In this document: positions 6,544 to 15,121 of the stretch, piece after piece
Layout of the letters: every line of letters begins with the position of its first letter
Position numbering within the stretch: position 1 is the stretch's first letter
DNA from: DASYCK01 sp036500205
Lineage (GTDB): Bacteria > Myxococcota_A > Polyangia > Fen-1088
Assembly: GCA_036500205.1 (NCBI GenBank)
Contig: DASYCK010000079.1
Span: 46,386 to 110,385, forward strand
DNA: 64,000 nucleotides
Direction: 5' to 3'
Made by a program: the position numbers and the translations under genes
The notes under the pieces: generated by a model
What the model was told of the DNA's origin: nothing
What the model saw: the letters and a program-made list of their open reading frames with translations, nothing else
The model's database searches: none

Positions 6544-8945
6544 GGGCGCCGCGCCGCCTTCCCCGCGCGCGCGCGCTTTCCCTCCTTGGCTTGCGAGAAC
6601 AAGCGGCGAAGCTTGCCCACGGGCAGCGGCCCGTCTCCCTCGGCGTCGGCGTCGCCGTCGAGCGCGTCGCCTTCGGCGGGGACCTCCGGCTCGGGGCGAG
6701 CGGTCATCTTCTTCACCCAGTCGAGACACTGCCGTTCGTTCATCTCCGATTCGCTGCGATCGAAGACCAACTTCTGGCCTTGCGCGGCGGCGAAGTCCTC
6801 GTCGCTGATCCGCCCCCGTTCATGGACCTTGGCCAGGATGCGATGCAGGTAGCGGTCCCACGCGGGCAGCGGCGCGCCGTGGCAGTACTGGATGTAGCGG
6901 CGCTTGGGGCTGGGCAAGATGGACGAGAAGAAGGCCGCCTCGAGGGGCGTCAGCTCGGAGGGCTTCTTGCCGAAGTAGTGCTGGGTGGCGCGGCCGATGC
7001 CGTAGATGCGCGGACCAAACTCGATGGCGTTGAAATACAGTTCCAAGATTCGTTCCTTCGGGACCTCCTGTTCCAGGTACCACACCAGGAACAGCTCCTG
7101 CAGCTTCCGCGACAGCGTCTTCTCCTGGCTGAGCAAGACGTTCTTGACCATCTGCATGGTGATCGACGACGCCCCGCCTCGGAAACCGCCCCGCTCCAGG
7201 TTGTGCTTCAACGCCGTGCGAAACTCGGACGACACCCAGCCACGATGCTTGAAGAAGCCGTTGTCCTCCGTGGTGAGGATGGACGCGACGAGAAAAGGCG
7301 AGATCTCCTCGTAGGGAACGAAGTCGGGATTCTCGGGCCCCACGATGAAGTCCATCAGCTCGGTGCTGCCGTCGGCGTGCGAGTCGGGCGCCACCGGCAC
7401 CTCCACCGATTGCGCGATCGATTCGTTCGACGTCAGCGCCTTCACGTCGGGGGGAACCTTCAACACGCGGCAGCCGTCGATCCCGATCTTGCCCTTCAGC
7501 TCGAGCGCGTCGAGATCGGCGTAGTCGATGCGCGTCGACACATCGGCGCCGAACATCCCTTGCAGCACGAAGCCCTGCAGGCGCGGCACCACCGCGGCCG
7601 GCAAGCTGGCCAGCGCCTTGGCGCAGGGGAGCTTGGGGATCTCCAGCGCCAGCTCGAGCCGGGGACGAAAGCCCAGCTTCGAGCCGTCGGCGAAGGTCAC
7701 CGTGCCCGGGCCCAGCTCGACGAAGCCCGAGAGCTTGCCGTGCAGCTCGCCGATGCTCCCTTCCAGGCGATCGATCGCCACCCGGCGCGCCGCCGGAAAA
7801 GCGGTGCCGCGCAGCACCAGGCCGATGTCGACGTTCCGGATCGGGTCCGACGCCAGCGCGTGATGCTGGAAGCTGAGCCCGCTGACCCGCATGTTGCCGC
7901 CGAACCGCACGGCGCCATCCGCCCAGCTGACGTCGAACGCGGCGTCGACGTTGGTGTCGGCGGGCGACAAGATCGTCTTCGGCAACACGTCGGCGATCTC
8001 TCCGAGCGAGAAGCGCTCCGCCCGTAGCGAAAGCTGCCCGGCGCGCGTTGCGGGGTCGAGCCCGCCGCGCGCCGTCCACAGCGTCTCGCGCGCGCCGCCG
8101 TAGCTGCCGTCGAGATCGACCGTCAGCTCTTCCGCGGGTTTCCCTTCGGCGGGCGCGGCCCGCGCCGTGGGGAGGATCTTGCCGTGGATGCCCGTCAATG
8201 AAAGCTTGGGCAAGGGGGTCGCGAAGCCGCCGTCGATGGTCACCGCCGGATAGCCGCGGGGGCGCAGGCCGGTCAGCGCCTCGTCGACGGTGAGGACGCC
8301 CGCGCCGAACAGTGGCCCGCCGGCGTTGCCCAGCGCCAGCACGCCCCCGATCTTCTCGGCGCGCATGCTGACGGAGGTCCCGGGGATCAGCTGGCAACCG
8401 AGCTTCTCGATGTCGACGGTCAGCGCCGAGGCGGCATCGTGCAAGCGGACCTTGGCGTTGGTGAGCGTCACCGCGGGGAGGCGGGGCTCGGTCGAGGAGG
8501 CGGGCGCGGCCGCGGAGGACGCACGCTTCGACCGCAGCGTCGCCATCATCGCCGAGACGTTGTCGTCGTCGCCCCCCCGCCTCACGTCGAACGTCGCCCC
8601 GTCGACCACGATCGTGCCCCGACGAAACAGCGCCGCCGAGAAAGGAATCCGCGCCGTCGCCACGCGCGCCAGCGGCGCCGATGTGGGCCCCCCCTGCCCC
8701 ACCCGGATCGAGCGAAAGACGACACCGGTCAGGCCGGCCCGCGCCTCGCCGATGTCGACGTCGACCCCCAATCGCTCGCGCAGCAGGCTGGTGGCGCGAT
8801 GGGCCGCGATGGCGCCCCCCAGGTACGGGTATGCGACGAGCAGCACGAGCGCTGCCCCCACGGCCGCGACGGCCCGGGGCCTACGCTGAGTCCAGGCTCG
8901 AACAACCGGCACGGTGAAACGCCGTCGGTCGGAACCGGAGGTCAT
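6540..8945 (-). CDS. AsmA-like protein fused to GT51 peptidoglycan glycosyltransferase
   Basis: This 801-residue protein joins two modules. A single N-terminal membrane anchor (about 24-48) leads into some 490 residues of AsmA/TamB-like periplasmic beta-strand-rich sequence. A C-terminal GT51 domain (about 545-690) follows. GT51 motifs are clear: TTEDNGFFKHRGW holds the catalytic Glu (about 560), followed by GASSITMQMVKNVLLSQEKT and RILELYFNAIEFGPRIYGIG. There is no penicillin-binding transpeptidase domain, so it would polymerise lipid II as a monofunctional glycosyltransferase does. The tail is acidic then basic. ATG 8945 was chosen because the anchor follows directly; an upstream extension to 9080 is possible but not protein-like. 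It sits between an ECF sigma gene and trmH. Confidence 0.88.
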   Translation of the reverse strand: MTSGSDRRRFTVPVVRAWTQRRPRAVAAVGAALVLLVAYPYLGGAIAAHRATSLLRERLGVDVDIGEARAGLTGVVFRSIRVGQGGPTSAPLARVATARIPFSAALFRRGTIVVDGATFDVRRGGDDDNVSAMMATLRSKRASSAAAPASSTEPRLPAVTLTNAKVRLHDAASALTVDIEKLGCQLIPGTSVSMRAEKIGGVLALGNAGGPLFGAGVLTVDEALTGLRPRGYPAVTIDGGFATPLPKLSLTGIHGKILPTARAAPAEGKPAEELTVDLDGSYGGARETLWTARGGLDPATRAGQLSLRAERFSLGEIADVLPKTILSPADTNVDAAFDVSWADGAVRFGGNMRVSGLSFQHHALASDPIRNVDIGLVLRGTAFPAARRVAIDRLEGSIGELHGKLSGFVELGPGTVTFADGSKLGFRPRLELALEIPKLPCAKALASLPAAVVPRLQGFVLQGMFGADVSTRIDYADLDALELKGKIGIDGCRVLKVPPDVKALTSNESIAQSVEVPVAPDSHADGSTELMDFIVGPENPDFVPYEEISPFLVASILTTEDNGFFKHRGWVSSEFRTALKHNLERGGFRGGASSITMQMVKNVLLSQEKTLSRKLQELFLVWYLEQEVPKERILELYFNAIEFGPRIYGIGRATQHYFGKKPSELTPLEAAFFSSILPSPKRRYIQYCHGAPLPAWDRYLHRILAKVHERGRISDEDFAAAQGQKLVFDRSESEMNERQCLDWVKKMTARPEPEVPAEGDALDGDADAEGDGPLPVGKLRRLFSQAKEGKRARAGKAARRP

Positions 8946-9080
8946 CACGGCCGACAATGTAACACCGCACGAGGGGGCCAGCGGAGCACGAGTGTCCCAG
9001 GCCATCCCCGGGCGGTCCCCCCAGACCGCTCGTCCCCCCGTCAGCAGGCCCGACCCACCGACGCCCCAATCGAGCAGCAA

Positions 9081-9752
9081 TCAGGCGGCGCGGGGCATCA
9101 GGTGCGCGTGGTTCGCCGTGATCTCGGAGGCGAGGCGGTGGCGGGCATGGTGGAGACGCGACATCACCGTGCCGATCGGGCAGCGCGCAATCTCCGCGAT
9201 CGACTGATAGGACTCCCCCTCGAGCTCACGCAGCGCCAGCGCCTGGCGATGGACGGGGGGCAGCGCCTGGAGCAGACGATGGACCTCGCCGCTGACCTCG
9301 GCGGTGCTCACCAGATCCTCGGGGGTTTCCACGACGGCGCTCGGCAATTCATACGCGCCCTCGGCCTCGCGATCGTCCGCGGCTCGGGAGCCCAGCGCGG
9401 CGGCGGGACCTCGGGCGCGGAGGCGGTCGAGGGCCGCGTTCACAACGATGCGATGGATCCAGGTCGACAGCGCCGCCCGCCCCTCGAAGCGACCGAAGCT
9501 GCGCCACACTTTGAGCATCGCTTCCTGCACGACGTCCTCCGCGTCGTCGGGGTTCCGCGTCATGCGCAGCGCCACCGCGAACATGCGGGGGCGGGCCGCG
9601 GCGAGCAGCTCCGGCAACGCCGCGCGCGCCCCACCCGGATCGGCGGCCGCCGGCGCCGCCACCTCCACGATCGCCCCTCGGGTGTGGGGCGCTTTTGTCG
9701 AGACCAACCGCTCATCCTTCGTCACGGGGCCGAGAACGCTGGGGTTTGTCAT
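9081..9752 (-). CDS. ECF (group IV) RNA polymerase sigma factor
   Basis: This 223-residue sigma factor has region 2 at about 55-112 (MFAVALRMTRNPDDAEDVVQ through the AALSTWIHRIVVNAALDRLR segment). Region 4, at about 157-210, contains LPPVHRQALALRELEGESYQ and GTVMSRLHHARHRL, a typical -35-recognition helix-turn-helix. It would redirect RNA polymerase in an envelope or stress regulon. No adjacent anti-sigma gene is seen on either side, which is unusual for this class. The start ATG at 9752 has a weak ribosome-binding site. A palindrome lies just upstream. The next gene on the strand is the AsmA-GT51 protein, after 135 bases. The ECF subgroup cannot be assigned by eye. Confidence 0.92.
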   Translation of the reverse strand: MTNPSVLGPVTKDERLVSTKAPHTRGAIVEVAAPAAADPGGARAALPELLAAARPRMFAVALRMTRNPDDAEDVVQEAMLKVWRSFGRFEGRAALSTWIHRIVVNAALDRLRARGPAAALGSRAADDREAEGAYELPSAVVETPEDLVSTAEVSGEVHRLLQALPPVHRQALALRELEGESYQSIAEIARCPIGTVMSRLHHARHRLASEITANHAHLMPRAA

Positions 9753-9762
9753 GGCGAACTGA

Positions 9763-9776
9763 CGCTTGTGCAAGCG
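9763..9776. promoter_or_regulatory. 14-bp inverted repeat upstream of ECF sigma gene
   Basis: CGCTTG-TG-CAAGCG is a 6-2-6 inverted repeat in the 88-base divergent region between the sigma gene (ATG 9752) and the DUF4175 gene (ATG 9841). It ends 11 bases before the sigma start codon on that strand, so it could be an operator or a hairpin in the sigma mRNA leader. Confidence 0.4.
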
Positions 9777-9840
9777 CGATACCGATTGCGCGGCCGCCCA
9801 GCCGCGCCTTCGACGGCCTGGTAACATCGTCCGAGACCGG

Positions 9841-12840
9841 ATGGCGACAACGGACAGGATCCACGTCTTTCTGGGCAGCTTGCGCAGGCGGCTCGTCCTG
9901 CGGGCGGCGCTGCGCGCGCTGACGCTCGGCCTGACGGCCATCCTGCTCATGCTGCTGGGGCTCGCCTTCGCCGCGGCGTCGTTCGGACCCGCGGGGTTCT
10001 GGCTCCCCTTGACGATCTCCCTCGTCGGGGCGGGCGCGCTCGGGGCGGTCGCCCTCGGCGTATGGCGACCGTGGCGGGCCGTGCGCGGCGATGCCCGGGT
10101 CGCGCACGTGGTGGGGCGCTTGCGCCCGGGCCTGACGACCCTGTCGGACGAGCTGCTCACGGCCGTCGAGCTGGCCCCACGCTCCTCGACCTCCGCCGCC
10201 ACCGCGGAGCCGTCCCTGATCTCCAGCGCGCTCGTTCACGCTTTCCGCGATCGCCTGGCCGAGACCGTCGCCGTCGTGGATGCGAAGCAGTTGATCTCCA
10301 TGCGCCCCGTCGCCTCGGGCGCGCTGGCGGCCGTGGTCAGCGCGGCCGTCGTCTGGGGCGCCGCGCAGATCTCGCCGCAGTTCGTGGGGCGCGGCCTGGC
10401 GACGCTCACCCACCGGCCCAGCCGCTTCGAAGGGGCGGCGGTGTCGCTCGGTCCCATCGTGGGCGACGTTCGCATCACCTACGAATACCCGCCCTACACC
10501 GGCCTCCCCCCGCGGACCATCGAGGGCTCGACCGGCGACGTGATCGCCGTCAAGGGGACGCGCGTGAAGATCGAGACGACGCCGTTGCGCCGCGCGCGTG
10601 GCGCCGTCCTGTTGCTGGGAGAAACCGGCGAGGCGGGCGAGCTCCCCGTGCGCATCCAGAAGGGCCTCCTGACGGTCCATCTGACGCTCGTCGACAGCGT
10701 CAGCTATCGGTTCTGGCTGCAACCGCTGATCGGTCGAGCGGTGCGCGAGCTGCGCAGCCACCGCCTGGAAGCGGAGGCGGATCGCCCCCCCCGGGTCGAG
10801 ATCCACGGCCCCGCCGATCGCCTCGAGCTCACCTCGCCCCGCCCCATCGAGGTCGGCTTCGCCGCCGACGACGACTACGGTCTGGGGGCCATCGAGCTGG
10901 TGTTTCGCGTCGACGACGGCCCGGAGCACCGGCAACCCTTGAAGGATCCGCACGGCGCCCGGCTGGCGGAGGGGCGCACCCTGTGGGATCCGTCGCATCT
11001 CGCGCTGTCTCCCGGGGCGCGCATCGCCTATCACGTCGAGGCCCGCGATCGCGACGAGATCTCGGGACCGAAGGTCGGCTCGTCGCGCACGCTGTACGTC
11101 GTGATCGCGCGGCCGCAGGAGACCGTGGGGGCGCGGCTCGATCGGCAGCGCGAGATCCTCGAGCACTTCATCGCCGACCTGGCCGATCGCCTGGAGGTGA
11201 CGGAGGCCAAGCCACCCTCGGGCGAACGCCCCAGTCCGGCCAGCTACACGACGCTCGACGAGAACGAAGAGGCGCACCTGACCTTGCTGGGGCGGCTGCT
11301 CGACGACGATCGTCGCGAGGGAAACCTGGGCAAGCCGCTGCGGGCGGCGCTGGCCGGGATCGCCGATCGCCTGGGCAAGCTGCTGCGCGAGGAGAAGGAG
11401 CTGCTCGGCAAGCGGACCCTGGCGGCGACCCGGCTGCGCGACGTCGACACCCGCCACCTGGGAGAGCTCGAGAAGAGCGTGCTGCTGATGGACGATCTGA
11501 TCGGACGACAGCGCCTGGAGGATCTGGCGGCGATCGGCAAGGAGCTGACCGACGCGCATCACCGCCTGCAGGATCTGTTGACCCGCTACGCGGCCACCAA
11601 CGACGAGGCGCTGCGCCGCCAGCTGGAGCGGGAGATCCGCAACCTGCGCGCCCGGCTGGCCGACCTGGCCCAGAAGGTGGCGGAGCTGAAGAGCCGGAAC
11701 GACGTCGGCGAGGAGTGGCAGAACCTGCCCGACACCCGCGCGCTCGCCGAGCGGGCGAAGCGGCTCGACGATCTGCTGGCGCAGGGGGACTCGAAGGCGA
11801 TGGGTCAGGCGCTGTCCGATCTGGGCAAGGATCTGCAGAGCCTGCGGCAGATGCTGGACGAGAACGCCGAGGGGTTCGGCGCGGAGCGGTTCCCGCAGGA
11901 GAACCGGGTCGTCTCCGACCTGATGAAGAAGATCGGTGATCTGGAGGGGGATGAGCGGGCCGTCGCGGGCGACACGAAGGCGCTGGCGGACAAGCAGGAC
12001 GCCGAGACGGAGAAGCGGCTACGCGACAAGCTGGCCGAGTGGACGCGGCTCGAGAACGACAAGATCGAGAAGCTGAAGCAGAAGCTCGGCGAGGTGAAGA
12101 CGGGCGGCAGCGAGAGCGCCCTGTCCGAGGAGGTCGAACGGGCGCGCGAGAACGCCCGCCAGCTCAAGCGATTGCTCGGCGAGCGCGACCTGGCGGAGGC
12201 CAAGCAGGAGGCCGACCGCGCCGTCACGAACCTGGACCGCCTCACCGAGCATCTCGACGGTGACGAGCGCCCCGGGCGCAAGGAGACGAGCCCCCGAGAG
12301 AAGGCGCGGGCCAGCGCCGCGCGCAGCGTCGCCGAGGCCCAGGGTCTGGCGCAGGAGATCTCCGACGACCTGCGTAGCCTGCTGCCCAAGCCGGAGGAGA
12401 CGCTGTCGCCCGAAGATCGCGCCCGCGCCGCGGCGGAGAGCGAGCGACAAAACAGCATCGGCGACCGCACCGAGGAGACGGCGCGCGAGGCGGCCCGGCA
12501 GCTGGGGAAGATGCCGGGCCTCGATCGCGCCGCCGATGATCTGAAGGCGGCCGCCCAGCAGATGCGCGAAGCGTCCCAGCAGCTGCGACGCGGTGACGCC
12601 AAGCAGGCGAGCGGCGCGCAGCAGAACGCCGTCGAGCGGCTGGCCAAGCTGCGCGACAGCCTGCAGGAGCGCTCGAGCGGCGGCGCCTCGCCCCAGCACG
12701 ATCCCGTGCGCATCCCCGGCGCCGACGAGTCGCAAGCGCCCCGGGCCTGGCGTCAGGAGCTGATGGACGCCATGAAAGAGAAGGCGCCCGAGCACTTCCG
12801 CGACGACGTCCGCCGCTACTACGAGGAGCTGGTGCGTTGA
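9841..12840 (+). CDS. DUF4175 membrane protein with long coiled coil
   Basis: This 999-residue protein belongs to the DUF4175 family. Two N-terminal transmembrane segments (about 24-47 and 52-74) and a third near 155-180 precede a periplasmic region with beta-rich, Ig-like stretches (for example DVRITYEYPPYTGLPPRTIE, then PRPIEVGFAADDDYGLGAIE). From about residue 440 to near the end it is highly charged and coiled-coil. DUF4175 proteins are often encoded near MoxR/DUF58/VWA genes of the aerotolerance type; a MoxR-DUF58 pair lies 8 kb away here. The start ATG at 9841 follows a short leader, and an upstream in-frame ATG at 9766 is less protein-like. Its TGA overlaps the TTG start of the next gene. 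Molecular function is unknown. Confidence 0.88.
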   Translation: MATTDRIHVFLGSLRRRLVLRAALRALTLGLTAILLMLLGLAFAAASFGPAGFWLPLTISLVGAGALGAVALGVWRPWRAVRGDARVAHVVGRLRPGLTTLSDELLTAVELAPRSSTSAATAEPSLISSALVHAFRDRLAETVAVVDAKQLISMRPVASGALAAVVSAAVVWGAAQISPQFVGRGLATLTHRPSRFEGAAVSLGPIVGDVRITYEYPPYTGLPPRTIEGSTGDVIAVKGTRVKIETTPLRRARGAVLLLGETGEAGELPVRIQKGLLTVHLTLVDSVSYRFWLQPLIGRAVRELRSHRLEAEADRPPRVEIHGPADRLELTSPRPIEVGFAADDDYGLGAIELVFRVDDGPEHRQPLKDPHGARLAEGRTLWDPSHLALSPGARIAYHVEARDRDEISGPKVGSSRTLYVVIARPQETVGARLDRQREILEHFIADLADRLEVTEAKPPSGERPSPASYTTLDENEEAHLTLLGRLLDDDRREGNLGKPLRAALAGIADRLGKLLREEKELLGKRTLAATRLRDVDTRHLGELEKSVLLMDDLIGRQRLEDLAAIGKELTDAHHRLQDLLTRYAATNDEALRRQLEREIRNLRARLADLAQKVAELKSRNDVGEEWQNLPDTRALAERAKRLDDLLAQGDSKAMGQALSDLGKDLQSLRQMLDENAEGFGAERFPQENRVVSDLMKKIGDLEGDERAVAGDTKALADKQDAETEKRLRDKLAEWTRLENDKIEKLKQKLGEVKTGGSESALSEEVERARENARQLKRLLGERDLAEAKQEADRAVTNLDRLTEHLDGDERPGRKETSPREKARASAARSVAEAQGLAQEISDDLRSLLPKPEETLSPEDRARAAAESERQNSIGDRTEETAREAARQLGKMPGLDRAADDLKAAAQQMREASQQLRRGDAKQASGAQQNAVERLAKLRDSLQERSSGGASPQHDPVRIPGADESQAPRAWRQELMDAMKEKAPEHFRDDVRRYYEELVR

Positions 12841-14498
12841 GGACGCCCCGCGCTCGCCTCGCGCTCGGCCTGCTGGTCGCGGGGCTAGCTGTCCGCCCCG
12901 CGTCGGCGCAGCAAGGCGGCGCGCCCCCTTCGGGGTTCCTGTCGGCGGCGGGACAGCAGGCCGAGCGCAGCCTCGACGAATGGCGCTTCGCCGACGGGCG
13001 CGCGCGCATCGCCGAGCTGTCCGTCCGCTCCCCGCCGACGACCGAGGCGGCGTACCTCGACGGCTACGCGCGCTTCCTCGAAGGGGACTACACGGGGGCG
13101 GTCACGAACCTGAACCTGGCCGCCGAGGCCGCGCCCACCGACGTGAACGTCAAGGAACTGGCCGCGCTGGCGCGCGCCGCCGCCGACGCCGTCAAGGATC
13201 ACAAGGAGGCGCGCTCGACCCACTTTCTGGTGCGCTACCCGCCCGAGGACGCCGTCCTCGTTCCCTACGCGCTCGAGACGCTGGAGGCGGCGTACGCGGC
13301 GCTGGCCAGCGACCTCGGCTTCGCCGCCGAGATGCCGGTGCGGGTGGAGTTCTATCGCAGCCCGACCGATCTCGCGGCCGTGTCGTCGCTGTCGGCGGCC
13401 GAGGTCGAGCGCACCGGCACCATCGCGCTGTGCAAGTGGGCGCGCCTGATGGTGACCACGCCACGCGCGCTGTCCTACGGCTACCCCTGGCTCGACAGCA
13501 TCAATCACGAGCTGATCCACTACGCCGTCTCGCAGCTGACCCACGATCGCGCCCCGGTCTGGATGCAGGAGGGGCTGGCGAAGTTCATGGAGAAACGCTG
13601 GCGCGAGCCGGCCGGGGGAAAGCTGGCGCCGGCCATGGAGCACCTGCTGGCCAAGGCGCTCCACGGCGGCAAGCTGATCAGCTTCGATGCCATGCACCCA
13701 TCGATGGCGAAGCTCCCCTCGGCCGAGGACGCCTCGCTGGCGTTCGCCGAGGTGGCCACGGCGATCGCGACGCTGCACGCCCAGGGGGGGATGCCGGCGT
13801 TGCGGAGCGCCATCGCGGCCGTGGCCGACGGCGGCGACGCTCGCAAGGCGGTCGCGGCGGCGGCGGGCGGCGGCTGGCCCGAGTTCGAGCGCGCCTGGAA
13901 GAGCTACATGGTCGGGCTGAAGCTGAAGACCTATCCTGGCTTCGACATCCCCACCACCCACATCCGCAAGTCGGCCGCGATCGCCTCGCGCCGCAAGCCG
14001 ACCGAGGACGAGGCCTCCGGGGGGCTGAAGGCCTCCGGTCCGCTGCGCTACCTGCGCCTCGGCAACATCCTGTTGAAGCGCAACCGCCCCCGCGCCGCCG
14101 TGCTGGAATACGAGCGGGGCGCGCACGCCGCGACGATCGGCCGCAGCCCCGCCACCGGTCCCGAGGCGGCCGCCGCCAACTGGCTGTTCCCGGTCAAGCT
14201 GGGACGAACGTATCTGGCGCTCGCCGAGCCCGACCAGGCGCTGCGGGCCATCGAGCACACCCGCGCCATCTATCCCGATCTGCCGTGGCCGAACCTCATC
14301 GCCGGGCAGGCGCTGCTGGCGAAGGGCGAAGCGAGGGACGCGGCGGTCGCCTTTCGCGCGGCGCTGGCCACGAACCCCTTCGATCCCGCGGTGCACTGCG
14401 GGCTGGGGGACGCCTACGCCCAGCTTCCGGCCGCCGAGCGCCCCCCCGATGACCGCATCGCCCGCGAGCGACAGTTCTGCAAGGAACTGGCGGAGTAG
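12837..14498 (+). CDS. Secreted HExxH metallopeptidase-like (peptidase MA type) with TPR
   Basis: This 553-residue protein starts at a TTG (12837) that overlaps the preceding stop. A signal peptide (residues 1-24, ending PASA-QQ) follows, so it is exported. The zinc motif NHELIHY gives His224, Glu225 and His228, and PVWMQEGLAKFME supplies Glu245 as third ligand: a gluzincin pattern like the peptidase-MA families. TPR-like segments flank the core, including AAYLDGYARFLEGDYTGAVT and, C-terminally, YLALAEPDQALRAIEHTRAI. Translation is probably coupled to the DUF4175 gene, suggesting a shared envelope task. The substrate is unknown. It converges on the next gene with a 6-base gap. Confidence 0.86.
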   Translation: MRTPRARLALGLLVAGLAVRPASAQQGGAPPSGFLSAAGQQAERSLDEWRFADGRARIAELSVRSPPTTEAAYLDGYARFLEGDYTGAVTNLNLAAEAAPTDVNVKELAALARAAADAVKDHKEARSTHFLVRYPPEDAVLVPYALETLEAAYAALASDLGFAAEMPVRVEFYRSPTDLAAVSSLSAAEVERTGTIALCKWARLMVTTPRALSYGYPWLDSINHELIHYAVSQLTHDRAPVWMQEGLAKFMEKRWREPAGGKLAPAMEHLLAKALHGGKLISFDAMHPSMAKLPSAEDASLAFAEVATAIATLHAQGGMPALRSAIAAVADGGDARKAVAAAAGGGWPEFERAWKSYMVGLKLKTYPGFDIPTTHIRKSAAIASRRKPTEDEASGGLKASGPLRYLRLGNILLKRNRPRAAVLEYERGAHAATIGRSPATGPEAAAANWLFPVKLGRTYLALAEPDQALRAIEHTRAIYPDLPWPNLIAGQALLAKGEARDAAVAFRAALATNPFDPAVHCGLGDAYAQLPAAERPPDDRIARERQFCKELAE

Positions 14499-14504
14499 CC
14501 GGCG

Positions 14505-14846
14505 CTACGACGGCTTGATCTCGTAGAGACCTAGCGCCCGGTTGGCGACGAACCGCACCTCCGCGCCCAGCCCGTCGGGGCCCTCGTCCTGGCAGCGCGA
14601 CAGGATCTGCAGCAGCGCTTCACGGGTGCGCCGCAGCTCGAAGATCAACCAGCGCACCTCGATGGAGCTCTCGGAGGACTCCTGTTGGGCGCGCTCGATG
14701 TCGCGGAGCCGCCATTCGGTTCGTTCCAGGGAATCGAGCTGGCGCCCTTCCCCGAAGCAGTCGGGGCAGACCGTGGGACCATTCTCGGTCCCGATCTCGC
14801 CCGCGCCATGACAGGACGAACAGCGTTCGGAGACAGGCTCGCTCAT
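14505..14846 (-). CDS. Small zinc-ribbon protein (two DnaJ-like CxxCxGxG motifs)
   Basis: This 113-residue cytoplasmic protein starts MSEPVSER. It carries CSSCHGAGEI and CPDCFGEGRQ, two CxxCxGxG modules of the DnaJ zinc-finger type that would bind one zinc ion. A long helical segment follows. No J domain is present. A GAGGA sequence lies upstream of the ATG (14846), whereas an upstream frame extension is not protein-like. Function is unknown; it may be a small scaffold or chaperone-like factor. It is transcribed away from the VWA gene start at 15122. Confidence 0.72.
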   Translation of the reverse strand: MSEPVSERCSSCHGAGEIGTENGPTVCPDCFGEGRQLDSLERTEWRLRDIERAQQESSESSIEVRWLIFELRRTREALLQILSRCQDEGPDGLGAEVRFVANRALGLYEIKPS

Positions 14847-15030
14847 GGGACGGCATTTTCCTCGATCGCGGGCCCGGTCGTCCAGGGTCGTTCGACGCAC
14901 GCGGCCGTGGCCAGCACGTGCGTCACGAACCGTTCGCTTCATGACGTCTGCGGCGCGCCATGATATGTAGGGCCGGCGTTCTTTTGCGCTGCTCGCCGTT
15001 TCCCGAAATCGGGTCACCCCGCGTTCCTTG

Positions 15031-15069
15031 TCTATCCCTTTGCTCTATCCCTTTGCCCTGTCCCTTTAG
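15031..15069 (+). repeat. Three tandem 13-bp units upstream of VWA gene
   Basis: Two identical copies of TCTATCCCTTTGC (15031-15043, 15044-15056) are followed by a third, diverged copy CCTGTCCCTTTAG (15057-15069). They lie 53 bases upstream of the VWA start in the 275-base divergent gap, after a short inverted repeat (CCCGA-AA-TCGGG, 15002-15013). The spacing of about 1.2 helical turns could suit a regulator array or be a simple repeat expansion. Confidence 0.7.
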
Positions 15070-15121
15070 CGAGTAGTTTCCTGGTCGTTTCGACGTCGCC
15101 CGCTGCAGGAGGTCTTCTCCC

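Noticed and set aside
8946..9080. Upstream extension of the AsmA-GT51 protein
   Set aside because: The 45 extra codons look like random GC-rich sequence, and the anchor follows the ATG at 8945 properly.
9753..10202. Upstream extension of the ECF sigma factor
   Set aside because: It is Arg/Ala-rich and antisense to the start of the DUF4175 gene; the sigma domains are complete from 9752.
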